Of a stretch of 64,000 bases of DNA, positions 49,193 to 62,638 are shown in pieces. Each line of letters starts with the position of its first letter. Position 1 is the stretch's first letter. This DNA is from Oreocharis arfaki. Its lineage: Eukaryota > Chordata > Aves > Passeriformes > Paramythiidae. The position numbers and the translations under genes were made by a program. The notes below the pieces were generated by a model that was given only the letters and a program-made list of their open reading frames with translations, did no database searches and was not told the origin of the DNA. The stretch lies in assembly GCA_013398015.1 (NCBI GenBank), contig VZRR01009915.1, positions 54,937 to 118,936 of the forward strand. The letters are read 5' to 3'.

Positions 49193-49924
49193 TGTGGAGG
49201 ACCAGGCATAAGCATGTAAAAACGTTTTTTCTCAAACATTCTGACTGACAATTGCACCTGGAAAGCTGTGATTGGACAAGAGGTCCCCCAGAGGAGGGGC
49301 AGCACTGTGCTGACCCAACTTTCTTTTCTGTCTTGAGTCATATGCTCATTGCACCTGCATCAACTCCCCCCACCCCAACTCAGTTCCTGGAGGGCTTGAA
49401 ATAGCTGGTGTGGACCAAATGGCATGAAAAATCTAGTTTGCATGAGTGGCATGCACCAGGTTAACTATAAAAGGAAGCAGATCTGTCCCTCTCTCTTTTT
49501 CTTCCCTTTCTCTTTGTCTCACTCCCTCTTTCTTCATCTGGGGATCTCTTGATCCCCAGATCTGGAACACCCATGCGGCAGGACCAGCACAGGCTCTAAG
49601 ACCTGGTGATCTTCTTTCTTCTCTTTCTCTCTCTTCTGCATTTATTTTTCTCCTGTATTGCTTTGTCTTGGAAAAGTGTGGCTATCGTATTATACCCATT
49701 ATTCTCTACAGAAGTTTGCGGGAGTTGGGATCTTGTTGAAGTGTGTTGTAAAAATTAAGGGCTTGTGAACCAAGGCTTTTGAGACTAAGTAGTGGACTAG
49801 TTGCCAGAGTTAAAACACTTCTACAGTAAAGCAGAAAATTTCCTGACACATGGACTGGTGTGTTGGTTCACCCCGACAAGAATTTATAACAAACATCATG
49901 CCCCCTATCAAGTGGGTCATGACA
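49193..49924 (+). mobile_element. 732-bp solo LTR, same family as 62931-63797
   Basis: Starts TGTGGAGGACC and ends GTGGGTCATGACA; flanks are CCAGA and CCAGG (5 bp, one mismatch). TATAAAA is at 49466-49472, followed by a pyrimidine-rich leader. The same blocks appear in the same order in the LTR at 62931. Five-base duplications suggest an ERVL-type or related integrase. No internal genes remain, so it arose by LTR-LTR recombination or by loss of the rest. Confidence 0.87.
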
Positions 49925-49929
49925 CCAGG

Positions 49930-51754
49930 AAATAAGGCTGTAGATCTCTAGCTACATAATAAAATTCCCTATAGATACATAAGGTTATGGTAACACTAGC
50001 ATTTCCTTTCCTTTATTTCTTGCAGTTATTGTCATACCTTTGACCAACTCTAGGTAGATGCTGGCAGTCTCACAGTTCCAGTGATGCTGGGATAAGGAAG
50101 CGAGGATAAACTGAAGAAGTAAAGACTAGACTATTTGCCATAATTTTCATTTCAGAGAAAAAAAAGACCTCTAGGCAACAACTACATTGTGATGTTTAAA
50201 GCATCAACTACAAAGGACAGAGCTTCAGTAAACATTCAGCACGAAACACATGAACATAAAGTACCAAGCTGAGGTCATATCATTCTTCTCATAGCACTGA
50301 GAAGAATGATCAGTTTTCCCAGCCTGTCTCTGACTTGGTGGTGGCAGCTTGCACTAGTCAGAGATCACAAAGCATTTTTGCTTCAAAGGTCAGCTGTTTC
50401 AGGGACATAAACTCAGTTTGCCTTAAGATTTGGTGTGCAGTGTTTGGTATGCTGAGGAAAGTGTGAGTCTGCCCAATATCATAAGGCTCAGAGAGCTTTC
50501 AAATGCATAAAGCCCCAGACTCCAATTTTTTCTTAAGCTTAACTAATTCTAGCAATTTTGGTGTGTGCGGGTTCATTGATCTTGTTCAGGCCACCAAAGA
50601 GCATCCCTATCTCCTGCAGGGCTTTGGCACTCTAGGCAGGGGAGGTCAGGTCAGCATGACAGCAACTCATATTCACAAAAGGGGTTTGTAGCTGCGAGTC
50701 TGAAGGCAAAAAATGGCATTATGTGATGTAGCTGGGAAGATGGGAGTCAAAAAAAACTTCTACTTCATCAGCTGTCATCTGAATACCTTTCATCTTTATG
50801 CAGTACAGCTTAAAATTGGCTTCAGACAAATACCCTGACTCAAAACTTCTCATCTCACTGAAATTTTTGTGCTTTGACAGTGCACACATACAATAAAATC
50901 ACATACACTACAGTATACACATACAATAAATTTTGATCAGCAAGATAACCCTGCTAGTGGTACTTTGAACTCACTGCCTTATTTTGCAGGAAATGTTTAG
51001 TCTGCTTGCATCTGTTTATGGAAAGAGATCAGAAATTTCCAGAGAAAGAGAAAGAAAGAACAGCAAACTGGGAAAAGGCCTTCTTTGTCAGCACTACGAT
51101 ATTAATAGTGCTTGCCATTTCACCCAGCAATAAATAACAATGCATTTCTTTCTTAAAAACAAAAGGCAGTAAGAGCACACCCTTAGCCAAAACCATCCCA
51201 GGCAGAAAGGCCGAGTTTCCGTAAGTGCAAGACCGCATTAATTATGTGTCTAAACAGTCCTCAGCATTTGCAGAAAGCAACTGATCTTTTTCAGAGTGTT
51301 ACTTTTAAAATGTGTTCTCAGTGCTGGGCAGAGTTGATCTGCAAAATAAGCACTCTTCCCAAGCAGGGCTCTTTTCCATAGGGCTAGGAATGCTGAGATA
51401 TTGGGAGCAGGACAATATGCCTGGACAAGGGGCAACTGGGGCACCTGGCTCACATTCAGTTTCCTCTCAAATCAAACAATTCTGCCTTGAATTTCTGGTA
51501 GTATCATTTCATAGAAAGAAGCTCAATTAGTTCTTGCTGATTCCTAGCTGTGAAATATTACTATTCAAGTTTTATACGGCTTAAGTTTCTTTCTAAATCT
51601 TTATATAGTTACAGTATGCCTCTACAGCATACTTGCTGATCCTGCATAGCTTCTTCCTTTTGAAAGTCTGAAATGAGAAGCAGCTCATTAAAATTTAAAG
51701 AGTCAGTATTGAATGGACCAGGAAAATTATTTTATTTAATATTTAATTTCTGTA
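49930..51754. other. non-coding sequence
   Basis: Between the 49.2-kb LTR and the hexamer microsatellite. Nothing recognised. Confidence 0.5.
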
Positions 51755-51798
51755 TAATATAAATATAAATATAAATATAAATATAAATATAAATATAA

Positions 51799-51829
<31 letters not shown>
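51755..51829. repeat. (AAATAT)n followed by (AT)n microsatellite
   Basis: About nine AAATAT hexamers run directly into roughly ten AT dinucleotides. Simple-sequence DNA, probably polymorphic. Confidence 0.95.
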
Positions 51830-51979
51830 ATTTTATACTTGTGTTTACCAACAGTAATGGAATAGAATTTCAGACTATAAATGATCTCTTTCTTTATGAA
51901 TCTGGTCCACTGTTCAGAAAGTCAGTTATCTGAGGATTTAACTCCAAGCAAGTGCTTTAAATTAAGCACAAACTTCTTT

Positions 51980-52246
51980 ATATTATGAAATAAAGAGAAA
52001 CCATACTGGTCTTTTTTTTTTTTCTCACTGCACAGACATACCAATTTCTTTTGCAAAATAAGAAAATCCTTTTTAATTCGTGAATTTTCTACAACAGTAT
52101 ATATTATGAAATAAAGAGAAACCATACTGGTCTTTTTTTTTTTTCTCACTGCACAGACATACCAATTTCTTTTGCAAAATAAGAAAATCCTTTTTGCAAA
52201 ATAAGAAAATCCTTTTTAATTCGTGAATTTTCTACAACAGTATATT
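51980..52246. repeat. 121-bp tandem duplication with nested 22-bp duplication
   Basis: The block starting TATTATGAAATAAAGAG at 51981 recurs at 52102, an offset of 121 bases with essentially no differences, including the poly(T) run. The second copy carries an extra 22-base duplication of the GCAAAATAAGAAAATCC segment. Near-identity implies a very recent event or an assembly artefact. Confidence 0.92.
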
Positions 52247-53959
52247 ACAAAGTTAGCAGATGTGTGTAATACGTGCTTGTGCAATCTCCTCTGAGGTGTG
52301 AGGAAGTTGGTAATCATTTTTTCTCAGACAGAGCATGAGATTTTCTCATTTGCCTCAGACAGGAGGAACTGATTCTCTTTTCGAACTGGAGCACTTAACC
52401 AGAACAAGCAGGTTCTTCGGAAGTGAATTAAGTTTAAGCACAGGGTCTGAACTAAACTGAATTCTGTATTTCTAACATGCCATGGTTAAGCTTTTTGCTT
52501 GATGAAAACTCAGACAGAAAGAAAACTTTGTCTCAAAGATGGTAATGGATTTTAGATAGGAATGGCTACTAGATGGATATGGCTTTTAGTGTAAATGAGT
52601 GATTTTGTGGCAGCCCTTCAGGTTGTGAAAGCACTGCCAGTGTCGCACAAGGCTTGGATCTGATATAGAGCAGTTTTCGCATCACAAGACACAACCGCAA
52701 ACAACAGACTTATGCATATATACAATTAATGACTGAAGTTGCAATGGCATCTTCATCTTTGCACTCCCAAATGTAAATGAAGAAGATAGTGAAGAAGATA
52801 AAAACAGAGATGGTGAGATGAGATAAAGCAGAAGTGGTGAGATGGAATCAAGATCTCAGTGCTGAGAAAAGTATGCAGCATAATTCCCAACCTTTATGTG
52901 TGTGCTTATCTCAGAGTGTAGGTCTGCCCAAATACCTATTGCTCAGGGAGACACTTAGGATTCTGCAAGTGAAAAAGAATTGGAAAATTGTGGTATTATC
53001 TCTTCTACCCATATCATCTTTGCTTCTGGGTTCACTGAGCACCACATGCAACAAGACTGTGCTGCTGAGCCTCATTCTTCTTTGAAGCAGGACCATCGTT
53101 AATCAGTGTCTTTGAATGCTTTAGCAGAGACCCTACAGGAAAGGGCATGTTTGCTGCTGCACTCCTGTGATGACCCACCAGCACACTTTTTTCTTGGTGG
53201 TTAGGGTTTTTTGGTGGTGTTGTTTTTAAATTAGTTCTAGATTAGATTACTGTGAAATATTTCGCCAGATTACATCCATGTGCCTGAATTTCCCCCCCTA
53301 TTTTCAAACAGACATTTGTCTTCTCTATTTCAGGAATAAAAAATTTGCATTCCCATAGCTCTGCATGTTTGCGCAATGCCACCAATACTTACTGGTTTTG
53401 GTTCTGAAAGACTATTCTTTTTCCCAGAGTACCAAAACAGGACAAATGATTGTTTTTATCCTCTTTGATATTGATACAAACTCCTAATTTACTGAGGGGT
53501 TATCTCCCTCACTGGGCCTTGAAGATGTTTGTGGATAGAAAAATTTGAAAGCCTGTTCTGCCTGCTCAGGGCGAGGAGTGGAGACAGCACAAGTTAAGAA
53601 TCCCTCTCTTTTTCCTAACTTGACATTTTCCTGGCTCTACCCTTGATTTTCTCTGTACCTGTGTACAAGTCACTTTATTTTGTGTGACATGTAATTTTTT
53701 GTGCTATTTTGAGAGCTTATGGGTGCTTCTTAACACAATATGGAACAAGTCTTTGTAGGAACGCAGCTCATGTTATGTTCTTGGAAGTTGCATCCTCATG
53801 TAAACATTTAGGTTATGAGTATAAAGGTATAAGAGGACCATATGGGATGAAATACAACTTCTTCAGCTATTACAAGAATCTCACCTTATGGAGTTTATTT
53901 TCTGGGACAGACACTGTCCCTGGTGCTGTCTTAGCTTATGGACATAGTTGATTCTTCTG
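52247..53959. other. non-coding sequence
   Basis: A purine-rich patch at 52780-52860; otherwise nothing recognised. Confidence 0.5.
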
Positions 53960-54072
53960 GAGGTCGAGGTCAGGTTGGATGAGGCTTTGACCTAGTTGAA
54001 GATGTCTCTGCTCATGGCTAGATGAGCCTATAAAAGTTCTTTCCAACCCATGCCATTCTATGATTCTATGAC
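53960..54072 (+). mobile_element. CR1 LINE 3' end
   Basis: A short plus-strand CR1 terminus: 'aggttggatgaggctttga', 'ttgaagatgtctctgctcat' and 'ccattctatgattctatga'. Only about 110 bases remain. Confidence 0.9.
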
Positions 54073-55061
54073 GTAACTGGAATTCAAATAAAGAATAACA
54101 TTGTGCTATACTAGATTCAGAATTCAAACACTAATGTCAACATGGGAGCAGAATCTGACAAAAATATCTTAAAAAATTGGACCTGAAACGCTTCATTGGA
54201 GTGCCTCATCTTTATCATGTTTTCACTGAACCCAAGAGAGGGATTTGTGGGTCCCCAGAAGAGCAGTTCCCCAATGCTACGGCAATTATTCCCAAGTGAG
54301 GTCCAGACACTACAAGCACACGTTACTCATTAGCAGCAAGTTTAAGAATGACTACTCCACTGAGCATCTGGAAGAACCACTTTGCTAAAAGAAGAGTTGA
54401 ATTTAGTTTGATTTAATTCAAGCTAGACTTTGAGGAAAATATAATTTCCTGGAGGCTTGAAACCTGCTTCATAGGGATTTTCAGAAGGGAATTTTGGATC
54501 ACTGAGGCTAGTCCTTGGCTGCTGTGGGGGCTGATGTGTGTAATCCTTTCCATTACCTCACTTGCACACTTTCTTTTGCAGGATACAGCTGTCAAAGAAT
54601 GACACCTCAAAATGTCTTATGAAGAATTTCACAGGAGATAAGATTTTATTAAATCCTCAATCATAGTAAGAAACCAACTAAGTTTACTAGTTCAAAGGTA
54701 AACTGGTTTTGAGTCCGTTCCCAGAATTAATGGAACATCCTCATCCCTTGTTTAGATCTATTGTGATATTCCATAGAATATCTGGAAAATGATGCTTATG
54801 AATTTCTGGTATTTCCAATTTCTGATTGGGCTGTTTTTTCTTTGTTAATTTTCTTCATACAGTGGAGATAAAAAGAAAAAATAGGAGTCTGTTATCTTAA
54901 AACATGTAAATATAAAGTGTCACCTGAAACTAATGAGTACAGCAGCCGGATCAATTCACTCAACTATCAAGTATTTTTACGTCTCTACAATAAGACCACA
55001 ACAGTGTATTTCATTCTTTGATTACTGCTGTACTAATAATGATTTAAAACACTACAAGTCT

Positions 55062-55268
55062 TAGAATCACAGAATGGTTTGGTTTGGAAGGGACCATAAA
55101 GATCATCTAGTTCCAACCGCCCTACCATGGGCAGGGGTACCTTCCACTAGACCAGAGCCCCATCCAACCTGGCCTTGAACACTTCAGGAATGTGGCAGCC
55201 GCAGCTTCTCTGGGCAACTTGTTCCAGTGGGTCACCATCCTCACAGTAAAAAATTTCTTCGTAATATC
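55062..55268 (-). mobile_element. CR1 LINE 3' fragment
   Basis: The plus strand reads 'agaatcacagaatggtttgg', 'aagatcatctagttccaacc' and 'cttccactagaccagagccc', then the 'ctctgggcaacttgttccag' block. A good match to avian CR1 and less eroded than most copies here. Confidence 0.93.
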
Positions 55269-55439
55269 TGACAAGTTAGAGAAAATGTAATACAGAGACA
55301 TTGTGGTTTACAAATACATCTTTTGGTGCCGGTAATCACTATCTGACAATCTGAAATATGTTGCAGTAAGGGTTGTTAGTTGCCATCAAAGCAATGTATA
55401 GACTGGGGGTAAAATTAAAGAAAAAAAAGTTACAAAAAT

Positions 55440-55660
55440 TGCAGTCAGCATACCTGCTAAGGGGGGATGAAAATGGAGGATGGAGCAGGGTGGAAAATTA
55501 CAGACATAGTTATAACAATATTTAAAATTCTAGGGAGAAATTGCTGTTGCTACTCCCTGGATGGAATATGGTCAGCATGCCCGACTTCCCCCACACAATA
55601 CGTGCTAAGGGGGCCTAAATGGAGGATGGAGTGAAGTGGAAACACCAGAGTCAGGCTCTG
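55440..55660. repeat. diverged two-copy repeat
   Basis: 'gtcagcat(r)cc', 'tgctaaggggg' and 'aaatggaggatggag' occur in that order at 55445-55487 and again at 55573-55632, with a longer spacer in the second copy. The family is unknown. Confidence 0.55.
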
Positions 55661-56239
55661 TTGAAATCCTTGCAAAAGGGGATAGTAGGTGATACCCTGT
55701 GCCTGCTAAGCCACATAGCACCTGTCAACTAAGGGAGGAAAAATACTTCTTGCTGTTGAACCAGCAACCGTGGTGAGATCACAGACACCTACCCCCATTC
55801 TCAAAGGTTGCCTCAGATGCAATGCTGATGTTACCCACCTCCAAAGTACAACCACCCCCCACTGAACATGATATATGACTGGTCACTCAAGCTCCAACTA
55901 AACATAAATATAGTATAAAAATAAGTTTAAAATGGGGAGAAGATGAGGAAGATTCTGTTGATGCTTCTGGCATCAGTTGACAGGCTGAACGTACTTTCTC
56001 CACCATAGGGATGTCTATGGGGTAAGAACCGTAGTCTGTTCACAGATAGATTAGCTTGAGCTGGTTTTTTAGTGATTAGAGCTTGTTAGTATATTGCTTT
56101 GAATAGATATTTTCGGCCAGATACTATCACCTTCAATCTTCAAACCTTAACCTCAACAATTTTCTATTATATTAGTAAAAAGTGTTCTGTAAATTGTTAT
56201 GTGTGAGTCGTTTTAGGGGGCTACCAGTTGCCAGCAGTA

Positions 56240-56530
56240 GATAACATACTTGACTGCGGAGACCTGGGAGGGGGTCTCTCTTATTCTGTTGGCATGTGTC
56301 CTTGAATCTTCCCTGAGGCACTGACAAACCAATTAAAGGTGTGGAGACTTGGGAGGAGATCTTTCTATTTCCATGTGACTCTGAACTGCCCTCCAATCCA
56401 GGAGACTTTTTACTGAAGGGTCCCTGTAGCTGGATTTTAACAGACTTGGTTGCGCACAAGAGCATCAGCTGACCTGAGGCACTGACAGACTAATCAAATA
56501 CAAAGGGTTTGAGAAAATCTCCTCTCTCAC
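56240..56530. repeat. imperfect internal repeats
   Basis: 'gagacytgggagg' followed by 'tct' runs and 'catgtg' occurs near 56259 and 56344, with a degraded third copy near 56510. 'ctgaggcactgaca' occurs at 56313 and 56474. Possibly an unrecognised transposable element; no ends were found. Confidence 0.45.
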
Positions 56531-59500
56531 ATGGCAAGATCTTTGCGCTTACATGACACAGTTCATGCAGATGTTATAGTAACTTCCAGAAAACAGAACA
56601 ATAGCCAAGAGTTAAATAGTGAATTGGAACAAAAAAGATTACTAAGGAGAGCTCATCCTTTAGAAATAGCCAGAATATGTAGCTCACATATTACTGTTTT
56701 CTTCAAAGGTAGATAAAATAATTCAGTTTTGAGCTAGGTCTTTATTGACCCACTTAGCTAGACTGACGTATGTCTTTAATACTTTAAAGTACATTGATGA
56801 TTTTCTGATATAAACTGAAGAACCCCTTATTTTCTTGTGATTTATTAATTGCCTATAAAGACGAAAGATACATACATCTCTGATGTGCATCATCCACTCC
56901 CCCTCTCTTTTAGGAGCATGCAGTTCAGTTTTTGCAAAATCCATTTCTGTGACACCTAACAAGTTAGGTGACTACTAACTTAAAACTGTGTGAAGAAAGA
57001 TGTGTAAAAACTGTTTCCTTTCACTGTGCATTTTTGTTCACAATGAAAAGGGGAAGAAGAACGCACTCATTGTCCAGAAAGCAGATAAAATTCTCATTAA
57101 TTCCGTCTCCTTATATTTTAAGCTAAGTTAGAAATTTCTAATCCTGAATCCTGAAATTCAAACCCAATTAAATTATCAAAAGAGTGAGTTTTTAATGATG
57201 GTGAGAAACCTATTGCATGCACTAAAAAGACCTGGAAAAATGCAGGATCTAAACTAATTTACAAGAATGACAGATTTCTGCTACGAATGACGTTTTTGTT
57301 AATGACTGATGTCAGTCTTGGTTTATGACTCCAACATAGTCATGCTGTCTCAAATTGCTCAAACCCCCCACATTGTGATTTTAAAATATTTTATTTTAAG
57401 AAAATACTTATTAATGATTTTAGGGGCAAAACACTACCTCTAAAGCAATCAGCAAACATTATGTAATCCATGATAAGTATTTCCCTCCAGAAATACTAAA
57501 GTGTTGCTAAGATGCAATATCAGGTCCACAAGTGCTTCTATTGTAATAAAATACAAATATCCATCTTGAACAAGATAATTTATTGAGTGCTTCCAGAACT
57601 GTTCATGGAACTAACATAATTTAACATTTCATTAGTGATTTTGCCACGAAGAGCTAGAGGAGATTAACTAGATATGACGGTGCCCTAAAACAAGGAGACA
57701 TGATTAATATAAGGAGGATAAAGAAGAATTCATAAATTGCAAATAGAAACAGGACAAAATTTGGCAAAAACATGTGCTCTGGAACTGAGAGCAAGACTTT
57801 TTGTCTTGAACTTGGAACTCAGCAAACTAAAGCAGAAGAAGAGAAAAAGCTTTGTATATTAATTGATCACAGGATAACTAAACCACTCTAATACAGCTGT
57901 TAAGAATCTGACTGGAGACCATTCTATTTCAACCAAGATATTTTGGACAGAAATAAATAAGTATTAGTGTGATTGTGTTAGTTGGACTGTACTTTGCAGT
58001 GTGTTAGCAGAAATTTCCTGTTAGAGCAAGATCACTTCAAATTAAAAAAAAATTATAAAACCAGAAATATATGTCTTATGACACAGACTGGAAGACACTG
58101 CATTAAGGCTACTAAAATAAAGCCTGAGAAGCAATATAGTTACTTTCTATAAATACACTCTGAGCTCATAGGAACATATGAGAATGATTTAAGCTAAACG
58201 ACTATGTATGTGCACATACATGCAGCAAATAGACATAAACTGGAGGGAAATGAGCCATCAAAGAAAAAGAGTTCTTGAATATCCTCCTAGTAAATCACCA
58301 CAGGCCAAGGACTGATACAATTCAGAAATGAAGTTCAAGCAAATGGTGAAAAGAATTATGTGCTGTGGTTGTCCCTCATAACATGATGCTGCTTCTGTGA
58401 GCAAAAGGGCTGATGGATACCAAGCTCCTTGCTGAGCACATTTTGAAAAGTAGAGAAAAGCCCAGGAGCCAACCAGCACAATTCAACAACTCTGGATGGC
58501 TCATGGTGGGTGCTCATCAGGGGAGCAGTTGCTACCATGGCACGCAGAGAAACCAGTGCCGAACAGGGGATGAATGGCAGTGGTTAATATTGCCGAATAC
58601 TGTGATGCTGCTGGGGTGGATAGTGCTACACTGACTGGCACATGCAGGAGGGGCAGAAGGAGACTGGAAGGGGAGCTGAGTTACAGATGACTAGAAAACC
58701 AACTGGAAAAAAGGATCTGCCAGTTGTGCACTTTTTATTTTCCAGCTGCTTGACTCGAAGACCTGGACTTCATCTTGAAAATGCATGCACTTGAAAAACC
58801 AAGTCTGAGATTTCTTGCACTGAACACTTCAAAATACTGTGAAAGTTGGGCTCTCAGACCTCAACTGACTTCAACTGAAAACACTCAGTGTCTTCTATGA
58901 AAAACCTTCACACAAATGTTTCATTTCCAGTTAAACAAACATTTCATTTAAGGATGCTACACTAAACACTAAGGATTCACACTATTTTAAGTATTTCCCT
59001 AGTAAAACACACTCTGTATTCTTAAGTATACTTGGTTTCTTGGCTGACTTTTCAGGAAAACCTTCTTAGCCTCAGCATACATTATCACAACTGAAGTATC
59101 TATTCCACATATATACAATGGCTAATTTAACTGATTCCAGTTCTTACTTTCAGTATCGGTATAGGGAGATAAGTCACTTCTTTTCAGAAAATCTTGTAGT
59201 AGGTGGGGTTTTTTGGTCTTTGGTTTTTAAATATAGAAAAATACTGGACAAATCTGTTTGTCTGCTGCATTCTGAAAGACCATGCCATGCCTTATAGATA
59301 CATACCTACTTCCCTCATTTTTTCCCTGGTATATTCATTGTCCACTCAAAACACTGTAGTTCTTTTCTAGATTTAGCTCAGAATTTGGTGCATCCATTAT
59401 GGTGCTTAGTAAAAACTCTGAGTTACAATATCATGTAGACAAGTAAACAGTTGTATTTCTGGTTTTGGAGGGCAGTTTAGCTGGAAAATGGTCAAAAAGA

Positions 59501-62371
59501 AAATCTGCTACACTGTATTTTACAGTGAAAGAAGTAATTTTTCAGATAGCATGATGTTTTTTGAAAGTCACCTAATCGAAGCCACATCCAGAGCCACAGA
59601 TTCAGTGTGCGCAGTGACATCTGCCAGCGCTGGGGGAATGCTTTTGAAAGGCAACAGTGTTGGGGTAACAGATGTTGGTGTAAGAAAGGAGTTGAACAGA
59701 AAGCAACAGCAGCAGTAACAGCATCTCCCTGGACGATGTGTACCTGAGACAGAACTGGACGAATGAGTTTCTGTGTCAACATAGAACAGCACACCATCTC
59801 CACTAGTCCATGAAGGAACTTGGAACACTACACACTTCGTGCTCTACTAGCCATGGCTTTGGAGACAACAATAGAAGATATCAAGAGGACTGATTTATTG
59901 TAGAACTGTGATTAAACCTGTATATTGTAACCAAAAAAAGCTCTTAGGAGTATGTGTGTGTATATCTATATATATATATATATATCTATATATATATACT
60001 GATGCTTCCAAATAAAACCTTAGATTCACTCACATCTCTGCTGGTGGGTCTTGTCCCTTCATGCATCACACAAAAGGAGTGTGATTTGAAACATGTCATA
60101 GAAGATGTTTTATTTAGATGTTGCAGCTGAGCAGGTGGCTGCACATCCCTTGTTGGGTGCCAGGTCCCAGAGCAGAAAGGGTTTGCAGGGGTAGCTCATC
60201 TGGGGAGGGCACACGAGGCACACACAAAAAGTGCTGCCTAGGAAAGAAGAAAGCGACCAGGGAGGCTTACAGAAGAGGAGATGCAGCGCTTGAGTAGCAT
60301 CACCACTGATGGCAAGAGGTAAGACTATGAAGGAAAGTCTGAGTGTCACACACGTACTCTTCTATGTCCCTGCATGCTGAGAGCAGGGGGAGCTGGCTTG
60401 ATCTAGAAGGAAGCAAACAGATGGGACCTCGAAAAGTTGTTATGATCTTCCCGAATAGCTACCTTATAATGCAGCTGAAGTTGGCACAGCTCCCATCTAC
60501 AGTACTTGCACACTGGCAGTTGACCAAGTTGTTTCAGCCTTGCTGTCCATAAAACATTCTCTGACAATATTCAAATGCAAGCCAGCATCTGACTGTCCAG
60601 GTAAGTGTTTTCCTGGGCAAACACAGATCACAGAAAGACCTGCAGGAGTTTTGAAAAGATTTGGGAGTCCTCACTCTCTTGTCTCTGTACCTTGTGTGTC
60701 ACCTGAGCAGCTTTTCTCCTTGGCAATATCTTTAGACCTCTTGAAATCTGCACTCTGCTTGGGACTGAGCACAAAGGTCCAGAAAGCACTCATGACCTGA
60801 CTATCTGCAATGGCCAGACGCTATCCACAATCATCAAAAGGGATACAACTAGAGAAGTTAAATCCAAATCTCTTAGAAACATAGAGATAATATATTATAC
60901 ATTTATATGTAATATATCATTATATGTTATTACATGTTGAATAAAACCATCTCAGTATCATTTCCCCAATTTCTCCTGCCTTCCACAAATGACAGTAGCT
61001 CCAGACACAGTTCCCTATCTTTCCCAAGAATGACTGAACAATCTTGCATTGCTCCTCTTCTCCTCTGACTTTTTCTCTCCAGGGAAAGAGCCTGTCCTTG
61101 GCTAAAATTATTAAATAAAATACATTATTTTGATTTGGCCTTGTGTGCGAATAATTAGGAATTTGGATTCTCTTTTGATAAAATCTGTTTGCAGCAATGA
61201 AAATGTAGGACTGCAACAATTAACCCTTTAATTAAGGCTGCAAGTTACTTTCTGTAATAAAATGTGGACTGATTTTGCATCTCTGGTAGGCTTAATTAAT
61301 TGGTTGCTTGAAAAAACACGTAATTATAACTAAAATTGTATGTAAGCTTTACCAATAAATCCAACTGGCTAAATTTCTTTGGTTGTTCCATTTGAACATC
61401 TAGTTAAAATAGCTGGTTAGAAACTTCTCTATGCCTACTTGTGCAAACATGGTTTTAGCTAATTTCTAGTTTGCATGATTTTAGATGAAGTAAGTTAATT
61501 TATGGTGTCTAGACTTTCTTTCCCACATGGCTCCAGTATAGATGGTTTCGACCAGCACTATCCCAACCTGTGTAATTTATACATCTGTAGTATGTTTTCT
61601 CTGTCTGCAGGCCAAGTTCCTGTATAGATGGATCTCTGCCAAAGAACTTTTCCAGTCCTTCTTGTTTGATCACTCAAGCCATGAGTCTAATACTGATTCA
61701 CTTACTACTACAAACCAACAGGAACCAAACACAAATTTGTTTAAAAATGTCCACTGAATGTCTAACAAAATCATCTTTTTTTTTATTGTTCTAGTTGTAT
61801 GCTTTTGTTAGTATTTTAAATTTACAATTAAATGTAATTTGTCTAGCTATTTCTTGGTGCTAGAAGAAGAAATCTTTTCCATTTCTAAGTAGTTCTTAGC
61901 TTCTTTTTGATTTCTTGCAAAGGGATTCATAGTTGTTGAAATCATTTAATAAAACGTAAATATATGGAATGTAAGATGTTAATTTGTTTCAGGCAATTCT
62001 GCACAGACAGTTTTAAATGTACTGCCCACAACAATCAGATTTTAAAGATACTTTAAAAATTGCTTTTAAAATAAAATATGAATGATAACGCAAGTCTAAA
62101 CTCAATGTCATCTCACCTGTAGATTTTGCCCTTGTTTGGAGGAAAAAGTATTAAACTGATTGACTTTGTAAAAAGCAACAGAACTACTACCCTGGATTTG
62201 CTTTAGCCTGAGGTTTTGTGTGCTTTGATTTCACCTTGGGCCCACTTAAACAGTGTGAAGACAATGTTTAATGAACAAAATACACAAAGGATTTTATCAA
62301 AAATAGGGTTGAAAAGGACGTCAAATTACTTCAGCCTTAGGGCTTGGTCTTAACGTTTTTCAGTAGTTTAT
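56531..62371. other. gene-poor stretch
   Basis: About 6 kb with no recognised gene apart from the microsatellite at 59.95 kb. A strong plus-strand splice donor motif (GAGGTAAGAC) at 60316-60325 could end an exon of an unknown transcript, but no coding frame supports it. Confidence 0.4.
59951..59998. repeat. (TG)n/(TA)n microsatellite
   Basis: Short TG run followed by TATA/TATC repeats; able to form a hairpin. Confidence 0.92.
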
Positions 62372-62638
62372 TCAGAGGGACATATTGCATTTAATTGGCT
62401 GAATTGCGACCCTTGGAAACAGGATTTTAGTCCAGCTGGTGCCTACTTTTTTAGGATACTCCCGTAACTCCCACAGTACTGGAATCAGTAGCTCACTTTG
62501 AAGCTCATTTGCATGGGTTGTAACACTTGTTAGTAGAGTAATCAAACCACTTGCAAGTTCATGTTTCACCCACAAGAAAAGGAGAACGGCAACTAACATG
62601 ATGCTGACAATTACCAGGGTAGTGACTGCTTGAATCAT
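62372..62638 (-). CDS. unrecognised 88-residue ORF with N-terminal membrane segment
   Basis: An ATG frame, preceded directly by an in-frame TGA, encodes a hydrophobic stretch near residues 5-24 (VTTLVIVSIMLVAVLLFLWV) and then a polar C-terminus. This could be a small single-pass membrane protein, a remnant of a retroviral envelope, or chance. It lies about 290 bases from the LTR at 62931 but in the opposite orientation, which argues against it being part of that element. No family was recognised. Confidence 0.12.
   Translation of the reverse strand: MIQAVTTLVIVSIMLVAVLLFLWVKHELASGLITLLTSVTTHANELQSELLIPVLWELREYPKKVGTSWTKILFPRVAIQPIKCNMSL

Noticed and set aside
59568..59828. Minus-strand 86-codon ORF with a CCYCCCC run
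   Set aside because: The cysteine run comes from an out-of-phase CAG/CAA repeat. No supporting gene structure.
60110..60349. Minus-strand cysteine-rich 79-codon frame resembling a small secreted peptide, ending at an AATAAA
   Set aside because: The frame begins at GTG, not ATG, and the cysteine spacing fits no defensin or other family I know. Treated as chance.
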